Origin: Aeromonas simiae
GTDB lineage: Bacteria; Pseudomonadota; Gammaproteobacteria; Enterobacterales; Aeromonadaceae
Length of the DNA stretch: 53,443 nt
Direction of reading: 5' to 3'
Assembly: GCF_000820125.1 (NCBI RefSeq)
Contig: NZ_CDBY01000076.1
Span: 1 to 53,443, forward strand
Each line of letters starts with the position of its first letter. The stretch's first letter is position 1. Positions 42,985-52,010 of this stretch are shown one piece after another. The notes under the pieces were generated by a model. That model saw nothing but the letters and a program-made list of their open reading frames with translations, was not told the DNA's origin and did not search any database. The position numbers and the translations under genes were made by a program.

Positions 42985-43009
42985 AAAGGCCCCGCACTGC
43001 GGGGCCTTT
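42985..43009. terminator. bidirectional terminator (MDR / LysR)
   Basis: AAAGGCCCCGC (42985-42995), loop ACT, GCGGGGCCTTT (42999-43009), with A and T runs outside. It serves both convergent genes. Confidence 0.88.
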
Positions 43010-43018
43010 TGACGAGAA

Positions 43019-43915
43019 CTAGAGCATGCCGATGGCCAGGTGGGACTTGAGAAAGTCGAGCCAGGCGCGCAGCCGTGGATCGCGCTGGGCATCGGAGTAG
43101 AAGACGGCATTGATCGGGCGCGAGGCACCGCTGTTGGAGCGGGCCAGCACCTCGACCAGGGCGCCGCTCTCCCGATCCGGCCCGGTCATGAAGTCCGACA
43201 GGCAGACCAGCCCCTCCCCGGCCAGGGCCAGCTGACGCAGGGTCTCGCCGCTGCTGGCACGCAGGGAGGGGGTCACCGGCAGGCGATCCCCTTCGCGCGA
43301 GAGCAGCGGCCAGTGATTGAGGTGATCGGGGCTAATAAAGCCCAACAGCACGTGGCCCGCCAGATCCTCCGGGGTGCGCGGCGTGCCGTGGCGCTTGAGA
43401 TAATCGGGGGCGGCCAAAATGCGCAGGCGCGAGCGGCCAAGCGGCATGGCGCGCAGGGAGGAGTCCCCCAGCTCGCCGATGCGGATCGCCACGTCGACCC
43501 GCCGCTCCATCAGGTTGATGAACCCCTCCGAGCTGTTGAGTTGCAGCTCGATGGCGGGGTAGCGTTCGCGAAAGCGCCCCAGTATCGGCACCAGCTGATG
43601 CAGGATGAAGGGGGTGGCGGCATCGATCCGCAAGATCCCCTCAGGCTGCTCGCGGCGCATCAGCAGCGTCCCCTCCGCCTCGGCCATCTCGGTCAGGATC
43701 TTCACCGCCCGCTGATAGAACCACTCCCCCTCCTCGGTCAGGCTGAGGCTGCGGGTGGTGCGGGTAAGCAGCACGGTGGCGAGCTTCTGCTCGAGACGCT
43801 TGACCCCGCGGCTCACCACCGAGTTGTCGAGGCCGAGGTTCTCGGCGGCCTGGCGAAAGCTGCCCGCCTCCACCACCGCCACAAACAGGGCCAGCTCGTC
43901 GGAATGGGTCTTCAT
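43019..43915 (-). CDS. LysR-type transcriptional regulator
   Basis: A 298-residue LysR protein. The winged helix (1-65) reads LALFVAVVEAGSFRQAAENLGLDNSVVSRGVKRLEQKLATVLLTRTTRSLSLTEEG in part; the effector domain runs from about 92 (LRIDAATPFILHQLVPILGRFRERYP). It is of the widespread YafC/DsdC-like subgroup. Targets are unknown; it is neither divergent nor directly adjacent to an obvious client, though the convergent oxidoreductase pair and the divergent-side transporter are candidates. Confidence 0.9.
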   Translation of the reverse strand: MKTHSDELALFVAVVEAGSFRQAAENLGLDNSVVSRGVKRLEQKLATVLLTRTTRSLSLTEEGEWFYQRAVKILTEMAEAEGTLLMRREQPEGILRIDAATPFILHQLVPILGRFRERYPAIELQLNSSEGFINLMERRVDVAIRIGELGDSSLRAMPLGRSRLRILAAPDYLKRHGTPRTPEDLAGHVLLGFISPDHLNHWPLLSREGDRLPVTPSLRASSGETLRQLALAGEGLVCLSDFMTGPDRESGALVEVLARSNSGASRPINAVFYSDAQRDPRLRAWLDFLKSHLAIGML

Positions 43916-43990
43916 GATTGCTGCCTTTGATACAAGAGTGTCTGCGCTTTATAGCGTTACATGCAGGATGATGGCAAGCGCCGGCCATAC

Positions 43991-44018
43991 AAAGAGGGGA
44001 GCCCTGGCTCCCCTCTTT
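43991..44018 (-). terminator. terminator of the sodium symporter gene
   Basis: AAAGAGGGGAGCC (43991-44003), two-base loop CT, GGCTCCCCTCTTT (44006-44018): a 13-base perfect stem, five bases after the symporter stop on the minus strand. Confidence 0.85.
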
Positions 44019-44022
44019 GTCT

Positions 44023-45336
44023 TCACAGCAGGCCGCGCACCAGGATGCCGGCAATCAGCAGCGGCGCCACCAGCCGCCAGCACCAGAGCAGGCAGGCTCG
44101 CGGCAGCGGCGCCAGATCCTCCGGCACCATGCGCGCACCGAGCTTCCAGCCCAGCAGCAGGGTCAGCACCAGCCCGAACAGGGGCATCATCAGGTTAGAG
44201 GTGAGGTAGTCGAGCAGATCGAACAGGGTCTTGCCAAACAGGGTGTACTCGGCCCAAGGGCCAAACGACAGGCTCACCGGAATGCCGCAGGCCATGATGA
44301 GCAGGGTCAGGGTGCGGCAGGCGCCGCGCCGGTTCCAGCCCCACTCCTCGGTGGTGAAGCGCACCAGGTGCTCGAGCATGGAGATGGACGAAGAGAGCGC
44401 GGCCACCAGCAGCAGCAGGAAGAAGATCACCGCCAGCCCCTGACCCAGCGGCAGGTGCTGGAACACGGCGGGCATGGTCATGAAGGTGAGCCCAGGCCCG
44501 GCGGTCGGATCGATGCCGGTGGAGGCGAGCACCGGGAAGATCATCAGCCCCGCCAGCACTGAGATGAGGCTCGCCAGGGTCACCACCCAGACACCGGAGC
44601 GCACTACGCCATCGCTGCTGGGCAGATAGGCGCCATAGGTGGTGTGTACCCCCAGGCCAATGGAGAGGGAGAAAAAAGCGAGGCCAAGGGCATCGAGCAC
44701 TCCCTGGCCGGTGAGGTGGCCAAAATCCGGCAACAGGAACTGGCGCACCCCGGCCATGGCGCCGGGCATCGAGAGACCGGTCAGCACCAGCAGCAACATC
44801 ATCAGAAACAGGGCCGGCATCATCCAGCGCAGCGCCCGCTCCACCCCCTGTTGCAACCCCCCCTGCACAAACCACCAGGTGAGGCCGGCAAAGATCAGGT
44901 GGGTCAGCACAGGCCAGATCGGATCGCTCACATAACCGCCAAACAGGGCGGTCAGCGCCGCCGCATCGCCGTGGTTGAGCTCACCGCCGATGGCCAGCGC
45001 CGCGTAGCCCACGGTCCAGCCCCCCACCACGCTGTAGAAGCTGTAGATGAAAAAGCCGCACAGGATCCCCATGTAACCCATCCAGCGCCACTTCGGCCCT
45101 ACCAGCTGGTGGAAGGCGCCGAGCACGCCACGCTGGCTGTGGCTGCCGAGCAGGGTCTCTCCGACCTGCACCGCCACCCCCAGGGTGAAGCTAAACAGCA
45201 GAAACACCAGCAGGAAGGCGCCGCCGCCATTGGTGGCGGTCACATAGGGAAACTTCCAGATGGCGCCAAGGCCGATGGCCGAGCCAGCCGCCGCCAGCAC
45301 ATGCCCGACACGGGAAGACCACTGCACCTGGCTCAT
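44023..45336 (-). CDS. sodium-dependent transporter, NSS/SNF family
   Basis: A 437-residue protein of the neurotransmitter:sodium symporter family: WSSRVGHVLAAAGSAIGLGAIWKFPYVTATNGGGAF at the start contains the unwound helix 1 that binds sodium and substrate. About eleven helices are seen; bacterial relatives such as MhsT and Tyt1 also have eleven, whereas LeuT has twelve. Substrates of the family are amino acids, notably hydrophobic and aromatic ones. GGAGG precedes the ATG. A 470-base upstream gap suggests a regulated promoter or a long leader. Confidence 0.9.
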   Translation of the reverse strand: MSQVQWSSRVGHVLAAAGSAIGLGAIWKFPYVTATNGGGAFLLVFLLFSFTLGVAVQVGETLLGSHSQRGVLGAFHQLVGPKWRWMGYMGILCGFFIYSFYSVVGGWTVGYAALAIGGELNHGDAAALTALFGGYVSDPIWPVLTHLIFAGLTWWFVQGGLQQGVERALRWMMPALFLMMLLLVLTGLSMPGAMAGVRQFLLPDFGHLTGQGVLDALGLAFFSLSIGLGVHTTYGAYLPSSDGVVRSGVWVVTLASLISVLAGLMIFPVLASTGIDPTAGPGLTFMTMPAVFQHLPLGQGLAVIFFLLLLVAALSSSISMLEHLVRFTTEEWGWNRRGACRTLTLLIMACGIPVSLSFGPWAEYTLFGKTLFDLLDYLTSNLMMPLFGLVLTLLLGWKLGARMVPEDLAPLPRACLLWCWRLVAPLLIAGILVRGLL

Positions 45337-45810
45337 GCCACCTCCGCGGAATAGATCATCACTTCACTCCAGCTACAAAAAGGGCCGCCCCTGGCGACCC
45401 GTACTGCAATCCATGCCGGTGTACGCGTCAGGATGGCGCCCAAAGAGAGCGGGAACATCGAGCCGTCGCGCGGCAATCCGAACATGGATAACAACCTTGA
45501 AATTGAAAGGCCCACAGCCTAAACCATGGAAAGAATCTTTGACACAAATTTCTGTCATTATCTGCATGCACAGATTGCACTATGGCAAAAAGTCATTATT
45601 CATAGGGTTTCACGCTAGCCACAGCCCGTTTGGCCGGGTCTGCGCTCCCCCGGTAAAGGGGCATGGGTGAGGCATTTATATGCGTAATACGCACTCAATA
45701 TCATCTATTGATGACAATAACGCACCAGTGAACTGTGCCACGGCGTCTGTTTTCCCCACTCCCCCCTTGGCATACTGCCCGACATCATCCACCGCTCAGC
45801 AGGAAGTCCC
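45337..45810. other. divergent intergenic region (NSS transporter / ABM protein)
   Basis: About 470 bases with no credible gene. Several small dyads are present: TGACACAAATTTCTGTCA (45540-45557), ATCTGCATGCACAGAT (45560-45575) and TGCGTA-A-TACGCA (45681-45693). They could be operators for either flanking gene. A 60-codon minus-strand frame (45515-45333) ends in an ATGA overlap with the transporter start but resembles no known protein. Confidence 0.45.
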
Positions 45811-46104
45811 ATGTCTACCGTCATCGTCATTGCCCGCCTGGTGGCACAACCCGGTCAGGGTGAACCACTGCATCGCGCCTTGCAGCCTCTGATGGAAGCC
45901 ACCCGCGCCGAGCCGGGCTGTCTTGCCTATGATCTGCACCAAGAGCGAGACAATCCCGACGCTTGGATGCTGTTTGAGCGCTGGGAGAGCGACGCCGCCC
46001 TGGCCGCCCACAATCAAGCCCCCCACCTGGCCCACTTCGTCACCACCTTTGGTGCGAGTCTGGCCGAGCGGGACGTTCGTTACTATCACCCCCTTTCCCG
46101 CTAA
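45811..46104 (+). CDS. antibiotic biosynthesis monooxygenase-type protein (YgiN-like)
   Basis: A 97-residue protein of the ABM ferredoxin-like fold: VIVIARLVAQPGQGEPLHRALQPLMEATRAEPGC, LHQERDNPDAWMLFERWESDAALAAHNQAPHL. E. coli YgiN, of the same type, oxidises menadiol, so a quinol monooxygenase role is plausible. These proteins form dimers and need no cofactor. It is 11 bases upstream of dkgB and probably co-transcribed with it. Confidence 0.85.
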   Translation: MSTVIVIARLVAQPGQGEPLHRALQPLMEATRAEPGCLAYDLHQERDNPDAWMLFERWESDAALAAHNQAPHLAHFVTTFGASLAERDVRYYHPLSR

Positions 46105-46115
46105 GGAGATTTTTC

Positions 46116-46916
46116 ATGCAGATGCCTTCCATCGGTCTTGGCACCTTCCGCCTTGAGGGCGCACCGCTCATCGGCTCCCTCGAAACCGGCCTCGAGCTTG
46201 GCTATCGCCACATCGACACCGCCCAGATCTACGGCAACGAAGCCGAAGTGGGCCAGGTGCTCAGTCAAAGCGCCCTGCCACGCAGCGATCTCTTCCTCAC
46301 CACCAAGGTGTGGACCAGCGAGTTTGGCCCCGGCAAGGTGATCCCGAGCCTTGAGCTGAGCCTGGAGAAGCTCAAGACCGACTACCTGGATCTGGCGCTG
46401 ATCCACTGGCCGAGCCCGAACGACGAAGTCGCGATGGCGGTCTACCTCGAGCAGTTGGCCGAGGCCCGCGAGCGTGGCCTGACCCGCGAGATCGGCGTCT
46501 CCAACTTTACCTCTGCCCAGATCAAGCAGGCCGTCTCCATCCTGGGAGCCGGCGCCATCACTCACCAGCAGATTGAAGTACACCCCCTGCTGCAAAACCG
46601 CATCGTGCGCGACGTCTGCCGCGAGCTTGGCATCGCCGTCACGGCCTACATGCCGCTTGCCTACGGCAAGGTGCTCGACGAGCCGGTGCTCAAAGAGATC
46701 GCCGCGCGCCACGGAGCCAGCCCGGCTCAGGTGTCGCTGGCTTGGCTGCACGCCCAGGGGATGACGGTGATCCCCAGCTCCACCAAGCGTGAGCATCAGG
46801 CCGCCAACTTGGCCGCTCTGGATCTGCGCCTGAGCGCCGAAGAGATGGCGGCGATTGCCCCGCTCGATCGCGGTGAGCGCTGCGCCAACCCGGACTTCGC
46901 GCCCGCCTGGGACTGA
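46116..46916 (+). CDS. dkgB: 2,5-didehydrogluconate reductase B / aldo-keto reductase
   Basis: A 266-residue aldo-keto reductase close to E. coli DkgB (YafB): GLGTFRLEG, HIDTAQIYGNEAEVG (catalytic Asp and Tyr), TTKVW (Lys), LIHWPSPNDEV (His), TREIGVSNFT, and the NADPH site VIPSSTKREHQAANL. It reduces aldehydes, 2,5-diketogluconate and methylglyoxal with NADPH. It is the second gene of a two-gene unit with the ABM protein, consistent with carbonyl or quinone detoxification. Confidence 0.92.
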   Translation: MQMPSIGLGTFRLEGAPLIGSLETGLELGYRHIDTAQIYGNEAEVGQVLSQSALPRSDLFLTTKVWTSEFGPGKVIPSLELSLEKLKTDYLDLALIHWPSPNDEVAMAVYLEQLAEARERGLTREIGVSNFTSAQIKQAVSILGAGAITHQQIEVHPLLQNRIVRDVCRELGIAVTAYMPLAYGKVLDEPVLKEIAARHGASPAQVSLAWLHAQGMTVIPSSTKREHQAANLAALDLRLSAEEMAAIAPLDRGERCANPDFAPAWD

Positions 46917-46933
46917 TCCCGTCCCCACGAAAC

Positions 46934-46957
46934 AGCCCACCTCTCGGTGGGCTTTTT
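46934..46957 (+). terminator. terminator after dkgB
   Basis: AGCCCACC (46934-46941), loop TCTC, GGTGGGCT (46946-46953), followed by TTTT. Confidence 0.88.
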
Positions 46958-46985
46958 CATGTCCGCTTATCGGCTATTAATGCAA

Positions 46986-47010
46986 TAAAACCAAAAGTGT
47001 CTTGGTTTTA
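46986..47010. promoter_or_regulatory. 9-bp inverted repeat upstream of the MFS transporter gene
   Basis: TAAAACCAA (46986-46994) and TTGGTTTTA (47002-47010) with a seven-base gap, about 75 bases before the start codon. The size and AT-rich arms suit an operator for a small repressor; no regulator gene is adjacent. Confidence 0.45.
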
Positions 47011-47083
47011 CCGTCATTTTAAACAACAAACTCCCCCTGCATACTGCGCTCACTGTATATCACCACCCAATCTGGAGTTTTCC

Positions 47084-48259
47084 ATGCCACTGGCGTTATT
47101 TGCCCTCACTCTCAGTGCCTTTGCCATCGGCACCACCGAATTTGTCATCGTCGGGCTGGTGCCCACCATCGCCGAACAGCTGGCGGTCTCTCTCCCCTCG
47201 GCAGGGCTGCTGGTCAGCCTCTATGCCCTCGGCGTCGCCATCGGCGCCCCGGTGCTGACCGCCCTCACCGCCCGTCTGCCGCGCAAGTGGCTGCTGGTCG
47301 CCTTGATGGGGGTCTTCACCCTCGGCAACCTGTTTGCCTGGCAGGCGCCCGACTATGGCACCCTGGTGATGGCCCGCGTGCTCACCGGCCTCACCCACGG
47401 GGTCTTCTTCTCCATCGGCTCGACCATCGCCACCGGTCTGGTGGCCCGCGAGAAGGCGGCCAGTGCCATCGCCATCATGTTCAGCGGCCTGACCGTGGCG
47501 CTGGTGACCGGGGTGCCGCTCGGTACCTGGATTGGTCAGCACTTCGGCTGGCGTGAGACCTTCCTGGTGGTGAGCCTGCTCGGTGCCATCGCCCTGCTCG
47601 GCAGCCTGCTGCTGATCCCGGCCAACCTGCCCAAGGGTGAGGCGGCCCGCTTTAAGGATCAGCTCTCGGTGCTGACCAAGGCCCCCCTGCTCAAGGTCTA
47701 TGCCAAGACGGCGCTCGGCTACGGCGGCTCCTTCACCGCGTTTACCTTCCTCGCCCCGATCTTGCAGCAGGTGAGCGGTCTTTCCGCCAATGCCGTGAGC
47801 CTGGTGCTGCTCGCCTACGGAGCCTCGGTTGCCATCGGCAACATCTGGGGTGGTAAGCTGGCCGATCGCCTCGGTGCGGTGCGCGCCCTGCGAGTGATGT
47901 TCGCCGGTCTGGCCCTGGTGTTGCTGGCCCTCAACTTCACCGCATCCAGCCCGGTGCTGGTGGTGCTCACCGTCCTGGTGTGGGGCGCCTTCGCCTTCGG
48001 CAACGTGCCGGGTCTGCAAGTGCTGGTTGTACAGGAAGCCGAGCGCCACGCCCCCAAGGCGGTGGACGTCGCCTCGGGCCTGAACATCGCCGCCTTCAAC
48101 ATCGGTATCGCGCTGGGCTCAGTGGTCGGTGGCGCCACCGTCGAGCACCTCGGCCTCATCCACACCCCCTGGATCGGCGCCCTCATCGTGCTGATGGCCC
48201 TGGCGCTGACCTATACCGGTCGCCGTGCCGATGCCCCGGCGCTCGCCACCTGCAAGTAA
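47084..48259 (+). CDS. MFS efflux transporter (AraJ/YdhP-like)
   Basis: A 391-residue major facilitator with twelve helices. The start LALFALTLSAFAIGTTEFVIVGLVPTIAEQL and the loop LVMARVLTGLTHGVFFSIGSTIATGLVAREKAASA are typical of the AraJ/YdhP/NepI branch, which exports sugars, nucleosides or drugs with protons. ATG 47084 is chosen over an in-frame codon 87 bases upstream because GGAG lies before it and the protein then starts at helix 1. The substrate is unknown. Confidence 0.88.
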   Translation: MPLALFALTLSAFAIGTTEFVIVGLVPTIAEQLAVSLPSAGLLVSLYALGVAIGAPVLTALTARLPRKWLLVALMGVFTLGNLFAWQAPDYGTLVMARVLTGLTHGVFFSIGSTIATGLVAREKAASAIAIMFSGLTVALVTGVPLGTWIGQHFGWRETFLVVSLLGAIALLGSLLLIPANLPKGEAARFKDQLSVLTKAPLLKVYAKTALGYGGSFTAFTFLAPILQQVSGLSANAVSLVLLAYGASVAIGNIWGGKLADRLGAVRALRVMFAGLALVLLALNFTASSPVLVVLTVLVWGAFAFGNVPGLQVLVVQEAERHAPKAVDVASGLNIAAFNIGIALGSVVGGATVEHLGLIHTPWIGALIVLMALALTYTGRRADAPALATCK

Positions 48260-48354
48260 ACCGTGTGATCGTGCGCCCAGCTTGCTCATCCGGCGGCTGG
48301 GCGCCGTGCCATGAGGCCGTTATGCTGGCCCCATGACTGCATCGGAGATCGCCC

Positions 48355-49023
48355 ATGAAAGTGCTCATCGTCCACACCCACCCCGAACCCTTAAGCTTCT
48401 GTGGCGCCCTGTTCGAGACCGCCATCGAGACGCTGGAAGCCGCCGGGCACACCGTCATGACCAGCGATCTCTATGCCATGGGCTTTGATCCTGTCTCGGA
48501 TCGGCGCAACTTCCATACCCAGCACCACCCCACCTACCTCAGGTTGCAGCAAGAGGAGCGTTACGCCGCCCAGCGCGACAGCTTCACCGCCGAGATTGAC
48601 GGCGAGATGGCCAAGCTGGAAGAGGCCGAGCTGCTCATCTTGCTCTTTCCCCTCTGGTGGTTTGGCCTGCCGGCCATCCTCAAAGGCTGGGTCGACCGGG
48701 TCTTTGCCATGGGGCGCATCTATGAGGAGGGCCAGCTCTATCAGCACGGCCGCTTTGCCGAGCGGCGCGCCCTGCTCTGTGTGACCACGGGAGCCGATGA
48801 GCCGGCCTACCAGCCAGAGGGGCTGCACGGCGACATCCACGCCATCTTGCGTCCCATTGAGCGCGGCATCTTGCAATGTGTCGGTTACCAGGTGCTTGCC
48901 CCTGCCCTGTTCCATGGGCCGGCAGGCGCCGAGCAGGTGGTGCGCGAACACTGGCTCGACGAGTGGGCGGCGCGCCTGACGACCATAGAGCGCGAATCCC
49001 CCATCGAGGTCGGTCGCTACTAA
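48355..49023 (+). CDS. NAD(P)H quinone oxidoreductase, flavodoxin-like fold
   Basis: A 222-residue protein of the NQO1/KefF/MdaB family: KVLIVHTHPEPLSFCGALFE at the start (flavin phosphate loop), LLILLFPLWWFGLPAILKGWVDRVFAMG in the middle and LLCVTTGADEPAY. It performs two-electron reduction of quinones using FAD or FMN, avoiding semiquinone radicals. The gene is 95 bases after the MFS gene and ends at a strong terminator. Confidence 0.9.
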   Translation: MKVLIVHTHPEPLSFCGALFETAIETLEAAGHTVMTSDLYAMGFDPVSDRRNFHTQHHPTYLRLQQEERYAAQRDSFTAEIDGEMAKLEEAELLILLFPLWWFGLPAILKGWVDRVFAMGRIYEEGQLYQHGRFAERRALLCVTTGADEPAYQPEGLHGDIHAILRPIERGILQCVGYQVLAPALFHGPAGAEQVVREHWLDEWAARLTTIERESPIEVGRY

Positions 49024-49024
49024 T

Positions 49025-49057
49025 AAAAAAAGAGGAGCCATCGGCTCCTCTTTTTTT
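49025..49057. terminator. bidirectional terminator (quinone reductase / cydX)
   Basis: AAAAAAAGAGGAGCC (49025-49039), loop ATC, GGCTCCTCTTTTTTT (49043-49057). The last base also belongs to the cydX stop codon on the other strand, so it serves the cyd operon too. Confidence 0.92.
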
Positions 49058-49179
49058 CACTCGGGACGCGTCTCATCATCCCCCAACCCGGCGGCCCAGC
49101 GCGCCTCCAGCCAGAGCAGGTTGCACAGCCCGACCAGCAGGGCAAAGCCAAGCCCCAGGAACCAGGTGAAATACCACAT
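49057..49179 (-). CDS. cydX: cytochrome bd oxidase small subunit CydX
   Basis: A 40-residue single-helix protein starting MWYFTWFLGLGFALL, with Glu25 (LLWLE) in the position conserved in E. coli CydX. GGAG precedes the ATG by nine bases. It begins 15 bases after cydB ends and ends in the operon terminator. CydX binds CydA and stabilises the haems of the complex. The C-terminal third (ARWAAGLGDDETRPE) differs from E. coli. Confidence 0.92.
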   Translation of the reverse strand: MWYFTWFLGLGFALLVGLCNLLWLEARWAAGLGDDETRPE

Positions 49180-49194
49180 ATGTCTCTCTCCTTG

Positions 49195-50322
49195 TCAGTA
49201 GAGTTGATGGCTGCGGCGGCGCAGCTGCGCCCGGTCGATCCGCCCGTGCACTACCCGGTAGACCCAGAGGGTGTAGCCGAGGTTGATGGGCATCAGCACC
49301 AGCACGATGCCGAGCATGATGGCCAGGGTCTTAAAGCTCGATACCCCATCCCACAGGGTCAGGCTGCTGCCCGGATCGAGCGACGAGGGGAGCACAAACG
49401 GAAACAGCGCGATGGCGACCGACACCAGCATGGCCGCGCAGGCGCCGCCGCTGGCCAGCAGCCCCAGCCGTGGCAAGCGGCGCCAGGCCAGCAGAGCACT
49501 TAGCAGCGGCAACGTGGCCCCCAGCAGGGGCACCAGCCACAGGGCCGGCGTCGCCCGGTAGTTGGCCAGCCAGCCCTCCGGGTGCAAGGTCACCAGCTTG
49601 GCCAGCGGGCTCAGGGCCGCATCGGTGGCAAGCCCAGGGGCGAGCGCATAACCCGGCAGGGCCGCCAGCTGCCAGCCGGCCAGCAGGTAGGCGCCGCTCA
49701 CCAGCCCCCCCAGCCCTATGGCCAGGGCGCGGCCCCGCTGCGCCACCGCCCCCTCGACTTTGACATGCAGGAAGCTGGCCCCGTGCAGCAGCAAGGCCGC
49801 GACCACGCAGAGCATGACGGCGGCGATAAAGCGGCCGTGCAGGGCGAAGGGGCCATAGTGCAGGCGTAGGGCGCTGTCGAAGCGAAACGGCAGCCCCTGC
49901 ATCACCAGGGCCAGGGCCGCCCCGAGCACCAGGGTCGGCAGCAGGCCACCGGCCACCAGGGCGCGATCCCACCAGCGCCGCCAGGCGGCGTGCTCGAGCT
50001 TGCTGCGGTAATCAAAGCCGACCGGACGCAGGAACAGGCCAAACAGCAGCACGATGAGGGGCACATAGAGCACCGAGAAGGCGGCGGCATAGACCAGGGG
50101 CCAGGCGGCGAACAGGGCACCGGCGCCGGCGATGATCCACACCTGGTTGCCCTCCCACACCGGGCCGACGCTGTTGATCGCCAAGCGGCGCTCCTCGTCG
50201 TCGCGGCCCACCAGCGGCAGCAGCATGGCGATGCCGAGATCGAAACCATCGAGCACCACGAAGCCCACCAGCATGAAGAGCACCAGGCCCCACCAGATCA
50301 GTTTCAGGGTTGCGTAATCCAT
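49195..50322 (-). CDS. cydB: cytochrome bd ubiquinol oxidase subunit II
   Basis: A 375-residue membrane protein with about nine helices; the start [20 protein letters not shown] and the block [39 protein letters not shown] are typical of CydB/AppB. It supports CydA and carries no haem. Its ATG overlaps the cydA stop as TGATG. A longer in-frame frame runs back into cydA and is not used. Confidence 0.95.
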   Translation of the reverse strand: MDYATLKLIWWGLVLFMLVGFVVLDGFDLGIAMLLPLVGRDDEERRLAINSVGPVWEGNQVWIIAGAGALFAAWPLVYAAAFSVLYVPLIVLLFGLFLRPVGFDYRSKLEHAAWRRWWDRALVAGGLLPTLVLGAALALVMQGLPFRFDSALRLHYGPFALHGRFIAAVMLCVVAALLLHGASFLHVKVEGAVAQRGRALAIGLGGLVSGAYLLAGWQLAALPGYALAPGLATDAALSPLAKLVTLHPEGWLANYRATPALWLVPLLGATLPLLSALLAWRRLPRLGLLASGGACAAMLVSVAIALFPFVLPSSLDPGSSLTLWDGVSSFKTLAIMLGIVLVLMPINLGYTLWVYRVVHGRIDRAQLRRRSHQLY

Positions 50323-51887
50323 CAGGCGCTCCTTGGCAGCGAAGATGAGGAGACAAGCGGCGCGCGCACCATGGCCGGCCCCTTGCCGATGACGTGGCAG
50401 AGCAGGAACAGCTCCACCACCAGCAGGCTCAGGTAGATAGTGCAGATGCCGATCAGGCTGAACCAGAGTTGCCCTGCGCTGAGCAAGGAGACCGAGGCCG
50501 ACACCGGCAGCACGTCGCTGATGGTCCAGGGCTGGCGACCGAACTCGGCCACAAACCAACCCGCCTCGATGGCGAGCCAGGGCAGCGGGATCGACCAGAG
50601 CAGGGCCCGCAGCAGGCGCGGCGAGCGAGTCAGCCGGTGGCGGCACAGCTGCACAAAGCCCGCCACAAACAGTCCCAGCATCACCACCCCGAGCCCCACC
50701 ATGAGGCGAAACGACCAAAACAGCGGCGCCACCGGCGGGATCGAGTCATCGACCGCCTTGGCGATGGCCGCCTCGTCGGCGCTGGCGATGGGGTTGGCAT
50801 ACGGCGTGAGCAGCAGACCATAGCCGAGATCGGCCCGGTGGCGCTCGAAACGCGCCCGGGTCGCCTCGCTCGCATCCCCGGCGCGGATCCGCTCCAGGGC
50901 GTCGACCGCCTCGATCCCCTGGCGGATGCGCTGGGCGTGTTCGCGCTTGAGATCCTTGATGCCGGTGACCGGCTCATCGAGGGATCGGGTGGCGATGAGC
51001 CCCATCATGTAGGGGATCTTGATGGCGGCGTGGGTGGTCTCGGCCTGCTGATCCGGAAAGCCAAACAGGGTGAAGGCCGCCGGCGCCGGCTCGGTCTCCC
51101 ACTCCGCCTCGATGGCGGCGAGCTTGACCTTCTGCACCTCGCCGGTGCGATAGCCCGACTCGTCGCCAAGCACGATCACCGAGAGGATGGCCGCCAACCC
51201 AAAGCCCGAGGCGATGGCAAACGAGCGCAGGGCAAAGGCCTGCTCACGCCGGCGCAGCAGGTACCAGCTGCTCACCCCCATCACGAACAGGGAGGCCGCC
51301 ACGTAACCCGCCGCCACCGTGTGGACAAACTTGACCTGGGCTACCGGGTTAAACAGCACCGCCGCCACGTCGGTCAGCTCCATGCGTTGGGTCAGCAGGT
51401 TGAACTCGGCGCCGACCGGGTTCTGCATCCAGCCGTTGCCGATGAGGATCCACAGGGCCGAGAGGTTGGAGCCAAGCGCCACCAGCGCCGTCACCAGCAG
51501 GTGCTGACCCCGGGAGAGCTTGTCCCAGCCAAAGAAAAAAAGGCCCACCAGGGTCGATTCGAGGAAGAAGGCCATCAGCCCCTCGACCGCCAGGGGGGTG
51601 CCGAAGATGTCGCCGACATAGTGGGAGTAATAGGCCCAGTTGGTGCCGAACTGAAACTCCAGGGTGAGGCCTGTGGTCACCCCCATGACGAAGTTGATGC
51701 CAAAGAGCTTCCCCCAGAAACGGGTGATCTCCTGGTAGACGACCTTACCGGTCATCACATAGGCCGACTCGGCGATCACCAGGATCCAGGAAAGACCCAG
51801 GGTGAGGGGCACAAACAGGAAGTGGAACATGGCCGTGGCGCCAAATTGCAGGCGCGACAGGCTTACCACGTCATCCGGATTGATCAT
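50322..51887 (-). CDS. cydA: cytochrome bd ubiquinol oxidase subunit I
   Basis: A 521-residue subunit with the haem-ligand His22 in [21 protein letters not shown], the block [20 protein letters not shown], the second His in [16 protein letters not shown] and a long periplasmic Q-loop (about 245-380: [25 protein letters not shown] in part) that oxidises ubiquinol. With CydB and CydX it reduces oxygen to water with high affinity and resists nitric oxide and sulfide. The long Q-loop and CydX place it with CydAB/AppCB of E. coli, not the short-loop cyanide-insensitive oxidase. GAGAAG precedes the ATG. It diverges from a MocR gene. Confidence 0.95.
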   Translation of the reverse strand: MINPDDVVSLSRLQFGATAMFHFLFVPLTLGLSWILVIAESAYVMTGKVVYQEITRFWGKLFGINFVMGVTTGLTLEFQFGTNWAYYSHYVGDIFGTPLAVEGLMAFFLESTLVGLFFFGWDKLSRGQHLLVTALVALGSNLSALWILIGNGWMQNPVGAEFNLLTQRMELTDVAAVLFNPVAQVKFVHTVAAGYVAASLFVMGVSSWYLLRRREQAFALRSFAIASGFGLAAILSVIVLGDESGYRTGEVQKVKLAAIEAEWETEPAPAAFTLFGFPDQQAETTHAAIKIPYMMGLIATRSLDEPVTGIKDLKREHAQRIRQGIEAVDALERIRAGDASEATRARFERHRADLGYGLLLTPYANPIASADEAAIAKAVDDSIPPVAPLFWSFRLMVGLGVVMLGLFVAGFVQLCRHRLTRSPRLLRALLWSIPLPWLAIEAGWFVAEFGRQPWTISDVLPVSASVSLLSAGQLWFSLIGICTIYLSLLVVELFLLCHVIGKGPAMVRAPLVSSSSLPRSA

Positions 51888-51955
51888 GTGTCGCTTCTCT
51901 TTTGATGTACTTGGTAGGCACGTTTTTGTGCCGCGCCAGTACACCACGGAGCATG

Positions 51956-51999
51956 ACACCTATAACAGATGCAGTTATAGTGAATTACACCTATAACAG
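51956..51999. promoter_or_regulatory. three-copy operator between cydA and the MocR gene
   Basis: ACACCTATAACAG occurs as a perfect direct repeat at 51956-51968 and 51987-51999 (31 bases apart). An inverted copy of the core, GTTATAG (51974-51980), lies between. Two direct and one inverted half-site is the arrangement reported for several MocR regulators. The second repeat ends 11 bases before the MocR start codon and its TATAAC could be the -10, so the site probably allows autorepression. Confidence 0.7.
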
Positions 52000-52010
52000 T
52001 TTGACCCTCT

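Noticed and set aside
45333..45515. A 60-residue protein coupled to the NSS transporter
   Set aside because: Overlap with the transporter start is suggestive, but there is no ribosome binding site or similarity to support it as a gene.
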